A stretch of 64,000 nt of DNA from NCBI RefSeq assembly GCF_047730085.1, contig NZ_CP159830.1, positions 2,418,001-2,482,000 of the forward strand, written 5' to 3'. The translations under genes and the position numbers were made by a program. The notes beneath the pieces were generated by a model that saw nothing but the letters and a program-made list of their open reading frames with translations, was not told the DNA's origin and did no database searches. This stretch comes from Njordibacter sp937773555. GTDB lineage: Bacteria; Pseudomonadota; Gammaproteobacteria; Pseudomonadales; Balneatricaceae. Positions 17,037 through 26,466 of this stretch are shown here, one piece after another (within the stretch, counting starts at the first letter, position 1; the number at the start of each line of letters is the position of its first letter).

Positions 17037-17338
17037 CTATAACGGCGTGTATGTCAAGATACTCAAACACAGCACCTACTCCAAAAAAATGCCTGTCCAA
17101 ATTATCATCATCACGTAGACTGAGCCCTTTGCCGTTATCTTTATCTCTTTTCGTTATTTTTTAAAATACATAAGCTTAAATGTCAATAATTTTTATCCGA
17201 TTAAAGCTGCATGGACAACCATAAAACGGTCTAGGACTGAAATAAAATTAGGTGTCCAATTGCTGAGCACCTTTTTTCCTTTTCTTTCCCGTTTTATATT
17301 TCAAGAAAATAAAGTGATAGTTAAGCCCTAAGGTGAAT
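17037..17338. other. Non-coding stretch before the barrel gene end
   Basis: This 302-bp AT-rich gap holds a weak hairpin (AGGTG at 17250-17254 and CACCT at 17268-17272, 13-base loop) followed by T6 on the + strand; on the - strand it is followed by AATTTTATTT and could terminate the barrel-protein transcript. Nothing else was recognised. Confidence 0.35.
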
Positions 17339-17998
17339 TTAGAACTTGTATGTCAATGCAATTTTAGCCATCGGCAGATATCTAAAAGAAGATAAATCGC
17401 CTTCTAAACCCTTACGTTCTTCTTCCAGATCTGCTTCAAATGTGCCGCCAACAGGAGTACCACTAGTGGTCATGGTCACGACAGGTGCGCTACCTATCAA
17501 CATACCTGCATCAAAATCAATGGATAATTGCTTCGTGGCATGCATTTGATACCCCAAACCCACATAAGGAGTGATGCCCGAAAACGCGATTTCACTCTTC
17601 AAACTGCCCACGTCAGCAGCTGCGTAGGTGTTTTGACCGATATCATAACTAACTGCTGCAGCCGCCGTAGCGGATAGGCCATTACCATTATCAACGGCGC
17701 CAGCCGTAAGGCGGAAGCTACGACCTTCACTAGGGTAGAAATCGACCATCAAACCTGGGGTTTCAGTCTTAATGGTCATAGCGTAACTAATGTCATCTAA
17801 ACTTTCAGTTCTGGATAACTCACCAGAGTAACTAACAGCGCGCACAGTAACGTTTTCACTTACTTCATAACCGATTTCAAAACCAGTGCCTTGAGTAAGA
17901 CCAGCGCCCACACCGATAGAAATATCACCAACCTCTGCAAAAACTGTTGAAGATGCTACTGCTAATGAGGCGAAGGTGACAATTTTTTTGGTAAACAT
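17339..17998 (-). CDS. Outer-membrane beta-barrel protein, function unknown
   Basis: The 219-residue product begins with a Sec signal peptide (MFTKK, hydrophobic run, VFA cleavage near residue 21). The mature part alternates polar and hydrophobic residues in short strands and ends in a strand with terminal Phe (KIALTYKF), the outer-membrane assembly signal. It resembles small 8-10-strand barrels of the OmpA/porin-like kind rather than a large porin, judging by length. AGGA precedes the ATG. A pair of palindromic repeats lies about 210-270 bp upstream and may regulate it. Confidence 0.75.
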   Translation of the reverse strand: MFTKKIVTFASLAVASSTVFAEVGDISIGVGAGLTQGTGFEIGYEVSENVTVRAVSYSGELSRTESLDDISYAMTIKTETPGLMVDFYPSEGRSFRLTAGAVDNGNGLSATAAAAVSYDIGQNTYAAADVGSLKSEIAFSGITPYVGLGYQMHATKQLSIDFDAGMLIGSAPVVTMTTSGTPVGGTFEADLEEERKGLEGDLSSFRYLPMAKIALTYKF

Positions 17999-18205
17999 AT
18001 TTTTTCCTTTTTAAAATATATTAGAGTTAGATTAGATGGCGTTAGTTCTAATGGGCTATTTTTTTACTTAGCTGCCCTAAAGTAACTGTTGGTGCTGTTT
18101 ATTTGAGCGGTTTAAAGTAGCTGGATTTTTAGAACTCAGTAATCTGGAGATCAACTAAAATCGCCAAAAGTATCTTAGGCAATGTGTATTGTTAAAGAAA
18201 GAGCT

Positions 18206-18270
18206 TGTTCAGTAAATGAACACCTTAAATGGCGATTTGTTCATTTACTGAACGCCTTAATTGGGCAGTT
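18206..18270. repeat. Two tandem copies of a 32-33-bp unit with a palindromic core
   Basis: Unit 1 (18206-18237) and unit 2 (18238-18270) both read TGTTCA-N5-TGAAC followed by (A/G)CCTTAA(A/T)TGG. Each core is a palindrome of TGTTCA and TGAAC separated by five bases. The two cores are also exact reverse complements of each other over 15 bp. Centres are 32 bp apart, three helical turns. This is the form expected of a pair of operator sites for a dimeric regulator, though the regulator is not known. Confidence 0.7.
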
Positions 18271-18467
18271 AATCCTCATTTAGGAAAATACCTTATTGAA
18301 TGCAAACATATTTTTTAGGTGTGCAGTGCCGCTATTCGGCACAGCCTTATACAAAGAAAGCATCTATTATAGCTGGGTATCTTTACCAAGTTTCCGGGAA
18401 GGAGCTTTATTTATATATAAGTTTAGTGACGGTTACCACACTATAAAAATAAAGTGTAAGAATAAAA

Positions 18468-18491
18468 AAACCCACTATTATCAGTGGGTTT
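18468..18491 (-). terminator. ssb: Rho-independent terminator of ssb
   Basis: AAACCCACT and AGTGGGTTT pair over an ATTATC loop; on the - strand a run of seven T follows. It lies 47 bp beyond the ssb stop in the direction of transcription. Confidence 0.75.
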
Positions 18492-18537
18492 GCATGGTTT
18501 TTAACGTTTAACTTTACAGTTATTAATTAACTATGTG

Positions 18538-19095
18538 CTAAAAAGGAATATCGTCATCAAACCCATCATCAAAACCACCTGCTTGTTGCTGTGGCTGTTG
18601 TTGGGCTTGTGGTTGCTGTTGCGCTGGGGGCTGCTGCTGATAGGACTGCTGCTGTTGTGGGCGACCTTGGGACGCTTGCTGGTTGTAGTTCTGCTGCGGT
18701 GCTTGACCACCTTGATTCGGCGCAAAACCACCTGCGTTACCACCGTCTTGAGCACCACCTTGGCGACTGTCTAGCATTTGCATTTCAGAAGCCACTATTT
18801 CAGTGCTATAGCGTTTTACGCCGTCTTGTTCCCACTGGCGTGTGCGCAAAGAACCTTCCACATAAACCTTTGAACCTTTACGTACATATTCACTAGCAAT
18901 TTCAGCCAAACGGTTAAAAAACACCACTCGGTGCCATTCTGTGCGCTCTTGGGGTTGACCTGTTTGTTTATCTTTCCAGGATTCTGATGTGGCTATACTA
19001 AGGTTTGTTACTGCACCACCACTGGGCATGTATTTTGTTTCTGGGTCACCGCCCACATTACCGACTAATATAACTTTGTTTACGCCTCGTGCCAT
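18538..19095 (-). CDS. ssb: Single-stranded DNA-binding protein
   Basis: The 185-residue protein starts with MARGVNKVILVGNVGGDPE, the standard SSB OB-fold opening, and contains EWHRVVFFNRLAEIA and VYVEGSLRTRQW at about residues 53-67 and 77-88. After residue 112 comes a long Gln/Pro/Gly-rich linker and the acidic tip DDDIPF, which docks replication and repair partners. A typical bacterial SSB length. It is divergent from uvrA with a 220-bp gap, a common arrangement in gammaproteobacteria. Confidence 0.97.
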   Translation of the reverse strand: MARGVNKVILVGNVGGDPETKYMPSGGAVTNLSIATSESWKDKQTGQPQERTEWHRVVFFNRLAEIASEYVRKGSKVYVEGSLRTRQWEQDGVKRYSTEIVASEMQMLDSRQGGAQDGGNAGGFAPNQGGQAPQQNYNQQASQGRPQQQQSYQQQPPAQQQPQAQQQPQQQAGGFDDGFDDDIPF

Positions 19096-19178
19096 GATCT
19101 TCTCCTGATGTATGAGTATTGAGTTGCTGTATGTGTTAGCACACTAGAAAGTGTCCAATTAATTCAAATTGGGTGAAA

Positions 19179-19207
19179 ATTATAGGCCTTATGTGGCTAT
19201 TATTCAA
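19179..19207 (-). promoter_or_regulatory. ssb: Predicted sigma-70 promoter for ssb
   Basis: On the - strand TTGAAT (-35, 19202-19207) is 17 bp from TATAAT (-10, 19179-19184), an exact consensus -10. Transcription would start near 19172, about 77 nt before the ssb start codon. Not verified by expression data. Confidence 0.6.
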
Positions 19208-19230
19208 AGCCTAAACCGCTTATTTTACTG

Positions 19231-19246
19231 TGGTCTGTCCAGACCA
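19231..19246. promoter_or_regulatory. Palindrome in the ssb/uvrA intergenic region
   Basis: TGGTCTG-TC-CAGACCA is a perfect 7-bp inverted repeat with a 2-base spacer. It lies upstream of both the ssb promoter (-35 at 19207) and uvrA. It is not a LexA box: the nearby CTG...CAG arms are 9 bases apart, not the 10 of the SOS consensus. An operator for another repressor is possible. Confidence 0.35.
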
Positions 19247-19315
19247 TCTTTAAATGCTGTTATAGGGCTGAGGTTATGCCTATAATGGTCGGTTTGGCCC
19301 TTAGCGGATTTATTC

Positions 19316-22144
19316 ATGGACACGATAATAGTACGCGGCGCGCGCACCCACAATTTAAAGAATATAGACATTGATATCCCACGAGACAAGCTAGTGGTCA
19401 TTACTGGGCTTTCGGGTTCTGGTAAATCTTCGTTGGCATTTGATACCCTTTATGCAGAAGGCCAAAGGCGCTATGTGGAGTCTCTGTCCACCTACGCTAG
19501 GCAGTTCTTATCGATCATGGAAAAGCCCGACATTGATCACATTGAAGGCCTTTCTCCTGCTATTTCAATTGAACAAAAGTCCACGTCGCACAACCCACGC
19601 TCTACCGTGGGCACCATTACTGAAATCTACGATTACTTGCGGCTGCTATTTGCCCGTGCTGGCGAACCACGTTGCCCAGATCATGACCTTCCGCTTGCTG
19701 CTCAAACTGTAAGCCAAATGGTGGATCAGGTATTGGCTCAAGAAGCTGAGCAGCGCTTAATGCTCCTTGCGCCAGTAGTACAGAACCGTAAAGGTGAGCA
19801 CTTACATACCCTAGATGAGCTGCGCAGCCAAGGCTACATACGTGCTCGCATAGACGGCACCCTGTGTGACTTGGATGATGCACCCGACTTAGAAAAGAAT
19901 AAAAAACATACCATAGAGGTGGTTATAGACCGCTTTAAAGTAAAGCCTGGCTTGCAGCTGCGCTTAGCAGAGTCTTTTGAAACAGCTTTAAACCTAACAG
20001 ATGGCATTGCTAAAGTTGCCTCGATGGATGATCCAGCAGCACCAGAGATGATCTTTTCATCACGTTTTGCCTGCCCTACCTGTGGCCATTCTATAGCAGA
20101 ATTAGAACCCCGTTTATTTAGTTTTAACAGCCCCTCTGGTGCGTGCCAAAGCTGCGATGGCCTAGGTATTCGCCAGTTTTTTGATGCCGGAAAAGTGGTA
20201 CAACAGCCCGCTAACAGTTTATCTGAAGGCGCCGTTAGAGGCTGGGATCGCAGGTCTATTTATTACTATGGTCTGCTGAGCGCTATGGCTAACCATTACG
20301 GTTTTAGCATGGACACCGCTTGGCAAGAACTGGGAGCTGATGTTCAAAAACTTATCCTTTATGGCACTGGTAAAGTGCCCGTTGAGTTTAATTATATTAA
20401 CGACCGTGGTGACAAAATAACCCGCAATCATCCCTTTGAAGGCATCATTAATAACATGCAAAGGCGTTACCGAGAGACCGAATCTAACATGGTTCGCGAA
20501 GACCTTGGCAAATACCTTAACATGCAACCCTGCCCCAGCTGCGACGGCAGCCGTTTGCGAGTAGAAGCGCGTCACGTGTTCATTGATGGCCTAAACCTGC
20601 CCCAAATTACCAGTAAAGCAGTAGGCGCCTGTTCAGACTATTTTGGCAACCTGCAGCTGTCAGGCAAACAAGGCCAGATTGCAGATAAAATTCTTAAAGA
20701 AATTCGCTTGCGCCTAGACTTCTTGGTGAACGTGGGCCTAGATTACCTAACCCTAGACCGCAATGCCGACACTCTTTCTGGTGGGGAAGCCCAGCGCATA
20801 CGCCTTGCAAGCCAAATTGGTGCTGGCTTAGTAGGTGTGATGTATATCCTTGATGAGCCTTCTATTGGCTTACACCAGCGAGACAATGAACGCCTGTTAA
20901 AAACCCTTGTTCACCTGCGAGACCTTGGCAACACAGTTATTGTAGTAGAGCATGACGAAGAAGCAGTGCGCCTTGCAGACCATGTGATCGATATTGGCCC
21001 TGGCGCAGGTGTTCATGGCGGCCAGATAGTGGCCCAAGGCACGCCAGAAGAGGTGATGGCTAACCCTGACTCTCTTACTGGGCAATATTTAAGTGGCGTT
21101 AAAAGCATTCCTTTGCCAGACAAACGCAACAAACCACCAAAAGGCCAATGGCTAAAGCTGTTAGGTGCGACAGGCAATAACTTACAAAGTGTAGACCTTG
21201 CCATTCCTTTAGGCTTAATGACCTGTGTCACTGGCGTTTCTGGCTCCGGTAAGTCAACTTTAATCAATGCCACACTTTATCCTTTAGCAGCAACCTTGTT
21301 AAATAAGGCCACTACATTGGTAGCCGCCCCTCACACGCAGGTGCAAGGCCTTAACCTAATGGACAAGGTGGTAGACATAGACCAAAGCCCCATTGGCCGC
21401 ACACCACGCTCTAACCCTGCCACTTACACTGGCATTTTTACCCCTATTAGAGAACTTTTTGCGGGTACTCAAGAGTCTCGCTCTCGTGGCTACAAGCCTG
21501 GCCGATTCAGTTTTAACGTTAAAGGTGGTCGTTGTGAAGCGTGTCAGGGCGATGGTGTCATTAAAGTTGAAATGCATTTCTTGCCAGACGTTTACGTACC
21601 CTGTGACGTGTGTAAGGGCAAGCGCTACAACCGCGAAACATTAGAAGTACAGTACAAAGGCAAAAACATTACTGAAGTACTTGGCATGACTGTAGAAACT
21701 GCAGTAGATTTTTTTGCCGCCGTACCTATGATCCATAGACGTTTAAAAACCCTAATGGATGTGGGTCTAAGTTACATTTGCCTAGGTCAAAATGCCACTA
21801 CTCTTTCCGGTGGTGAAGCCCAGCGGGTGAAGCTTTCACGGGAGCTATCTAAGCGTGATACGGGCCAAACCTTATATATTTTGGACGAACCCACGACCGG
21901 CCTTCATTTTGCTGACATTCAGCAACTATTGGTGGTCCTGCATCGGCTACGCGACCATGGTAATACTGTGGTCGTAATTGAGCACAACCTAGATGTTATT
22001 AAAACTGCAGACTGGGTTGTAGATTTAGGACCAGAAGGGGGTAATAAAGGCGGCCAGATCATTGCCACTGGAACCCCAGAACAGGTAGCAGCAAATCCAG
22101 CGTCCCATACTGGGCGCTTCTTAGGACCCTTGCTAGCGAAGTAA
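19316..22144 (+). CDS. uvrA: Excinuclease ABC subunit A
   Basis: UvrA is the damage-sensing ATPase of nucleotide excision repair. The 942-residue product has two ABC modules: Walker A GLSGSGKS at 31-38 and GVSGSGKST near 641, and two LSGGEAQR signatures. Zinc sites are the CPTC...CQSC block near residues 253-280 and CEAC...CDVC near 740-766. Length matches family (about 940). A candidate -10 TATAAT lies at 19281-19286 without a good -35. Convergent with the secretion island's 93-aa gene, 103 bp after the stop; no clear terminator there. Confidence 0.97.
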   Translation: MDTIIVRGARTHNLKNIDIDIPRDKLVVITGLSGSGKSSLAFDTLYAEGQRRYVESLSTYARQFLSIMEKPDIDHIEGLSPAISIEQKSTSHNPRSTVGTITEIYDYLRLLFARAGEPRCPDHDLPLAAQTVSQMVDQVLAQEAEQRLMLLAPVVQNRKGEHLHTLDELRSQGYIRARIDGTLCDLDDAPDLEKNKKHTIEVVIDRFKVKPGLQLRLAESFETALNLTDGIAKVASMDDPAAPEMIFSSRFACPTCGHSIAELEPRLFSFNSPSGACQSCDGLGIRQFFDAGKVVQQPANSLSEGAVRGWDRRSIYYYGLLSAMANHYGFSMDTAWQELGADVQKLILYGTGKVPVEFNYINDRGDKITRNHPFEGIINNMQRRYRETESNMVREDLGKYLNMQPCPSCDGSRLRVEARHVFIDGLNLPQITSKAVGACSDYFGNLQLSGKQGQIADKILKEIRLRLDFLVNVGLDYLTLDRNADTLSGGEAQRIRLASQIGAGLVGVMYILDEPSIGLHQRDNERLLKTLVHLRDLGNTVIVVEHDEEAVRLADHVIDIGPGAGVHGGQIVAQGTPEEVMANPDSLTGQYLSGVKSIPLPDKRNKPPKGQWLKLLGATGNNLQSVDLAIPLGLMTCVTGVSGSGKSTLINATLYPLAATLLNKATTLVAAPHTQVQGLNLMDKVVDIDQSPIGRTPRSNPATYTGIFTPIRELFAGTQESRSRGYKPGRFSFNVKGGRCEACQGDGVIKVEMHFLPDVYVPCDVCKGKRYNRETLEVQYKGKNITEVLGMTVETAVDFFAAVPMIHRRLKTLMDVGLSYICLGQNATTLSGGEAQRVKLSRELSKRDTGQTLYILDEPTTGLHFADIQQLLVVLHRLRDHGNTVVVIEHNLDVIKTADWVVDLGPEGGNKGGQIIATGTPEQVAANPASHTGRFLGPLLAK

Positions 22145-22247
22145 AGTGGGGCCTAAATAGCAGGTTATAAAGGATAGGTGGTGCTATTAGACGGCCCTTG
22201 TATAGGCCCTCATAACTCGTCCTTAGGCCTGATATGCCCTGCTACCC

Positions 22248-22529
22248 TTAGGCCTTTTCTGCCTCATCAAGGGCTTTACTTTGTTTTTCTGCTTCATCTT
22301 TCTGTGCTTTCTTTTGCTCCGACATGCGTTTCACAATTCGATTAAGCGCATTAACCGTATTAACAAAGTTGGGGGTGGTCATTGTCACTTGTAACTTTTC
22401 TAACAGCTCAGTGGCTTTATCATCTGGCCCAGATGCTGGCCCTGATCGGCCATAAGTAACTGTGACTAAAGGCCCTTGTACATTTACATTTTGCACTTGG
22501 TCCACTAAATATTCTGGAGTATGAGACAT
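22248..22529 (-). CDS. Small orphan protein, last in the secreted-protein operon
   Basis: I do not recognise this 93-residue protein. It begins with MSHTPEYLVDQVQNVNVQGP, has a turn-rich middle, and ends in a strongly charged helix (about residues 66-93, KKAQKDEAEKQSKALDEAEK) that looks like a coiled coil or a chaperone-like tail. There is no signal peptide. AAGGA precedes the ATG. It starts 46 bp after the 1283-aa gene, so it probably shares that operon; a role as substrate-specific helper of secretion is only a guess. Confidence 0.6.
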   Translation of the reverse strand: MSHTPEYLVDQVQNVNVQGPLVTVTYGRSGPASGPDDKATELLEKLQVTMTTPNFVNTVNALNRIVKRMSEQKKAQKDEAEKQSKALDEAEKA

Positions 22530-22575
22530 TAAATTTCCTTATACAGATATTTGAATGATTAAAATAAATCACTCA

Positions 22576-25500
22576 TTAGGTAATATCAAGGGTACCAACA
22601 TATTGGTTAGCAAAATCACCATCACCATTTACGTCACCATTCATAACTAATTGGTATTGAGGCGCATTGCCAGAAGTTAATGGAACGAGTTCTGTAACCA
22701 AAGCACTATTACTGTCAATCAAGTCAAAATGATCGATAGGCGCTATACCGATAACATGCTTTACCATTAAAAGCACGTCTGAAATATCGACGCTAGCATC
22801 ATTATTAACGTCAGCTGCATGCTGGGCATTGCCAGTAAGTGATGACACCCCGATGATGTCTTTAACAGTAAGCAACACATCACTTATATCAATTGCGTCA
22901 ACCATATTATAAGCCGCCGCCACAGACAGTTTTACTTGCGCAACTGTTTGGCTTGTAGGCACGGTTATCTCACCGTTAGTTGCAGTGTAGGTTGCTGCAG
23001 CACTGCTAGCACCTCCAGCCCATAACTCTAAGTCTAGCCCAGTAATGCCTTGGGTAGAGCTAGTCGTTATTTGAGCATCGAAGGTTTTAATGGCGTCTAC
23101 CATATAGTTGCTGTCTGCTGCTACCGCACTATGACTTAAGGTGGCAGCGTTTCCTGCTGCATCAGCCATGGTGCCACTATTGAGACTTAACTGGTCAGCA
23201 AGCATGCTAATGCCATCTGTGTCTGTGTCACCCAATACGGCTGTATAGCGAAACACCAAACTAGAGGTACCACTACCACTTAAATAGTTTGCTGCACCAG
23301 CACCAGAACCCACCACTAAGGCAAGTTGAGGCACTCCTGTAACGGTAGTCACTTCGCTCATAGTCACAGTGATGTCTAGGGTGTCACCCGTACCAAGGGT
23401 GTTAGATTCTGCACCAATGGCACTGGTAAAGGCCACACTGGATACACTTGGAGCTGCAGTATCGACCTTATAGGACGAATTATCAGTTACAGCATCATGC
23501 GTTAATACAGCCGCATTTCCACGAGCGTCGACGATGCTGCCAGAAGATAAACTCAGTGCGTTGGCGGCAATACTAATTCCATTACTATCCACATCGTTGG
23601 TCAGTACCGTATATTGGAATAGCAAACTCGCGCTGCCCGTACCGCTTACATAAGTAGCATTGGCGGTAGCGCTGCCTATAGTTAAGGCAATAATTGGGCT
23701 TCCAGTGACGATAGAAGAGTCATCTAAAGTTACCGTAACACTTACGACATCACCTGTGTTAAGCCGGTTATTTTGCGCGCCTGTAACTGAAGAAATAGCA
23801 ACACTGTCCACGCTAGGCCCAACTACATCTTTGATAAAGGTGCTGCTATATTGCAGTGGCACACTCGCACTAGAACCAACACCACCGTAAATAGACACAC
23901 TATCGCTATCAGCCACCCCCGAGAGATCAATGGTGCCACTAAAAGCATCGCTGGTGACAGTAACAATGGTATTAATTCCACCAATAGTAATGCTAACACT
24001 AGCGCTATCATTAACGTCTGAAGTGGTGCCTGCAAAAGCTACTGCCGTTAGATCAGTATCACTCGAATCGATCACGCTGTCCGTAGACACAGTCACCGCT
24101 GTGAGCATAGGCGTGGAGCTATCAATAGTTAAAGTACTGGAGGAAGCATTAGACAAGTTACCACTGGCATCTGTGGTGTACACTTTATAGGTGCCATCTA
24201 CTAAACCCGTAGCAGCGACATTGGTATTATTGGCCGCGGTGGTTACGCTAGCCGTGTTCCATGAGGTATCAGCAGCAGCAGTAATGCTGGCTAAGTTGGT
24301 TACGGTAATACTGGTGTTAACCAGATAGGCTGTGCCTACTTCAGTACTTTGGATTACCGCACTGCCCAAATTGGTAATAGTTGCTACAGCTATTGAGGCT
24401 GTGGGCGCTGTTTGGTCGTCATTATCAGTAATACTAGCAGAGGCATCCACCACTGCACCGGTGTATTGGCTTAATGGGTCACCATCACTGTCTACTACTG
24501 TATGACTAAGGGTGCCCGTATGGGGAGAGGCTTCTTCAGAAACATCGTCTTCGGCGATGAAGGTTACCGTTTGGGTGACCGAGTTACCACTATCGTAAGT
24601 AAAGGCCAGTAATGTGCTACTGGTAACTTGCAAACCCGTGCCTGTAACACTGAGATTTAGGGTAGTACCCTCAGGAATATCAGTCGCGGTAATGGTGTAT
24701 GTGCCGGTGCGCGAGTCCGTACCTTCTAGTACCGAAGTATTTGAGCCACTGTAAGTAACACTGCCTATAGCAAAGTTAGCCACTTGTTCGGTAATGGTAT
24801 AACTCAACCCATCTATTGATAAGTTATTAAAGGCACTGTCACTGCTGCTGGTGGTAAAGGTCAACGCACCCGTATGGGACAATTCGGTAATGGCATCTGA
24901 TTTTGCAACTACAACCACTGTGGTGCTGTAGCTGTTAGCTGCATTAAGAGTGACTGCGTTAGAGGCCGTAAGGGCCGAACCACTAATGGCCAAGTCATCA
25001 CCTGGGTCTAACACTACAACCACACTGCCGCCACTAGGCATCGTTGCCCCAGCTACCGAGATAGTTAGCGTGTCGGAGTAGGTGGCGCTAGTATTACCCT
25101 CTTTAAGGGCAGTAATGCCAGCTGAAACCACACTAACGCTAGCATCAGTAGAGGCTACTGCCATGGTGACAAAACCACTAGTATCTAGTGGGTTGGCCAT
25201 AGTTGTAGAGCTTAAGGTACTAGAACCAGAACTATCTATAGCCGCCACGTAAAGCGTTTGAGTATTAGCACTGGTACCTGCATAGTATTTTGCGGTAGCA
25301 AAGTCTGCCGCACTAATAGAGGTAAAAAAGCCTGAGCCCTGGGTCGACATCCCGTTCACATAAGTCGCTGTGCTGCCAAAGCTAATGTAACCGTCATAAG
25401 CGCTCTCACTACCAGAATAGGTAACAGGAGAACTGGTATCGTACAAAGCTACCACATAGCTTTTTACGGTACCGTTGGTTGCACTTGAGCTATCGGCATC

Positions 25501-26427
25501 GGCCACAGTGATGATATCACTGAGATTAACTGAAGAACCCATGTTAACAGATAGAGTTTCTTCACTAACCTTAGTTGTACCATACTGAGTGGAGGCCATA
25601 CTGCCCATGGTCACCGTAGGTGCATTGTTATAATCATGAGTGTTGGCGACGCTTGAAAGTTCTGAGGTGCCAGCCAAATTTATAGTGTATTTAGTGTCTG
25701 GGGTAGAGGCTGCGGCGTTATTAGATATAGTAAGAAAGTAAGTACCTTGTGGGGTCTGGCCATCACTAGCAGTGACATCAAAACTTAACGTGCCATTAGA
25801 GTTACCCGTTACCGTAGTACTCACAGAGGCATTTGAACTGTCAACAATAGTGGTGCCAGCATCATTGGTCAGCTTTATGTCATAAAATGACGTAGTTGCA
25901 CTAGATGCTGCCGCAACTGAGAGCGAGACCGTGCTTCCAGCAGGGCCGGTGGTAAAGGCAAATACGTCCACATCAGACGTAGTGGCAAGGCTACCTGTAA
26001 AGTTAACATTCTCTAATAAAGCATTAGCATTAGCTTGAGTGTCATTATTGCCTGCAACTTCTGAGGTACCTACAACAGCCAAATTAAGGGTATATGCTGC
26101 ATCAGTGAACGCATCAGCACCTTTCTCAACCTTGGCGTAATAAGTAACGCCAGCGGTTGCTTGATACGTTAAGCTTGTGTTCTGCCCTGTGCTGGTTGTG
26201 GCTAAACTAGCGCCCCCATCATCAACAATCGAAACACTGTATTCGTTATTACTGCTGGCAGATGCCACACCAAAATCCAAAGTAATAAGCGAGTCCACAC
26301 TTATATCAGCACCAGAAATTTTAAAATAATCAATCTCTGTTGAGGTTTGTAGCTGGTCTGTAATTGCTGTTTGCAAAGGTACCGCTAAAGTCGCACCACT
26401 AATTGAACTGCCTGAATAACTGGCCAT
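22576..26427 (-). CDS. Large secreted Ig-like/PPC-like protein with C-terminal dockerin-like module
   Basis: This 1283-residue protein has no Sec signal peptide. The first ~255 residues form two PPC-like (pre-peptidase C-terminal) beta domains, seen as repeated DYFKISG/DVFAFTTGPAG segments. Ig/cadherin-like stretches rich in Thr, Ser and Val follow, including a Calx-beta-like one near 560-690 and a repeated ~110-residue unit starting VDSVAIS and VSSVAFT near 920 and 1030. The final ~130 residues carry two calcium-loop dockerin-like repeats (SDVLLTVKD and SDVLLMVKH), then GDVNGDGDF. The same module is in the M10 protease gene. It starts 39 bp after the giant RTX gene with a GGAG ribosome site. 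Probably a T1SS substrate; exact role unknown. Confidence 0.75.
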   Translation of the reverse strand: MASYSGSSISGATLAVPLQTAITDQLQTSTEIDYFKISGADISVDSLITLDFGVASASSNNEYSVSIVDDGGASLATTSTGQNTSLTYQATAGVTYYAKVEKGADAFTDAAYTLNLAVVGTSEVAGNNDTQANANALLENVNFTGSLATTSDVDVFAFTTGPAGSTVSLSVAAASSATTSFYDIKLTNDAGTTIVDSSNASVSTTVTGNSNGTLSFDVTASDGQTPQGTYFLTISNNAAASTPDTKYTINLAGTSELSSVANTHDYNNAPTVTMGSMASTQYGTTKVSEETLSVNMGSSVNLSDIITVADADSSSATNGTVKSYVVALYDTSSPVTYSGSESAYDGYISFGSTATYVNGMSTQGSGFFTSISAADFATAKYYAGTSANTQTLYVAAIDSSGSSTLSSTTMANPLDTSGFVTMAVASTDASVSVVSAGITALKEGNTSATYSDTLTISVAGATMPSGGSVVVVLDPGDDLAISGSALTASNAVTLNAANSYSTTVVVVAKSDAITELSHTGALTFTTSSSDSAFNNLSIDGLSYTITEQVANFAIGSVTYSGSNTSVLEGTDSRTGTYTITATDIPEGTTLNLSVTGTGLQVTSSTLLAFTYDSGNSVTQTVTFIAEDDVSEEASPHTGTLSHTVVDSDGDPLSQYTGAVVDASASITDNDDQTAPTASIAVATITNLGSAVIQSTEVGTAYLVNTSITVTNLASITAAADTSWNTASVTTAANNTNVAATGLVDGTYKVYTTDASGNLSNASSSTLTIDSSTPMLTAVTVSTDSVIDSSDTDLTAVAFAGTTSDVNDSASVSITIGGINTIVTVTSDAFSGTIDLSGVADSDSVSIYGGVGSSASVPLQYSSTFIKDVVGPSVDSVAISSVTGAQNNRLNTGDVVSVTVTLDDSSIVTGSPIIALTIGSATANATYVSGTGSASLLFQYTVLTNDVDSNGISIAANALSLSSGSIVDARGNAAVLTHDAVTDNSSYKVDTAAPSVSSVAFTSAIGAESNTLGTGDTLDITVTMSEVTTVTGVPQLALVVGSGAGAANYLSGSGTSSLVFRYTAVLGDTDTDGISMLADQLSLNSGTMADAAGNAATLSHSAVAADSNYMVDAIKTFDAQITTSSTQGITGLDLELWAGGASSAAATYTATNGEITVPTSQTVAQVKLSVAAAYNMVDAIDISDVLLTVKDIIGVSSLTGNAQHAADVNNDASVDISDVLLMVKHVIGIAPIDHFDLIDSNSALVTELVPLTSGNAPQYQLVMNGDVNGDGDFANQYVGTLDIT

Positions 26428-26466
26428 TGCTTTCTCCTACCCTTTTCTTAGTATTATTGTGGTGGT

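Larger units (their letters stand above)
17999..18537. other. Intergenic region with palindromic repeats and a terminator
   Basis: The 539-bp region between the barrel gene and the ssb stop holds the direct repeat at 18206-18270 and the terminator at 18468-18491. A 71-codon frame at 18296-18511 on the + strand has only a TTG start and runs through the terminator, so I do not call it. The repeat lies far from any obvious core promoter. Confidence 0.5.

Noticed and set aside
18296..18511. 71-codon open frame on the + strand
   Set aside because: TTG start without a ribosome site; it runs across the ssb terminator stem.
19228..19242. LexA SOS box before ssb/uvrA
   Set aside because: CTG and CAG are 9 bases apart, whereas the SOS consensus has 10; the palindrome is centred differently.
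22145..22247. Terminator between uvrA and the 93-aa gene
   Set aside because: Only an AATAGCA/TGCTATT pair with a long loop and two CCTTAGGCCT direct repeats are present; no stem followed by a T-run.
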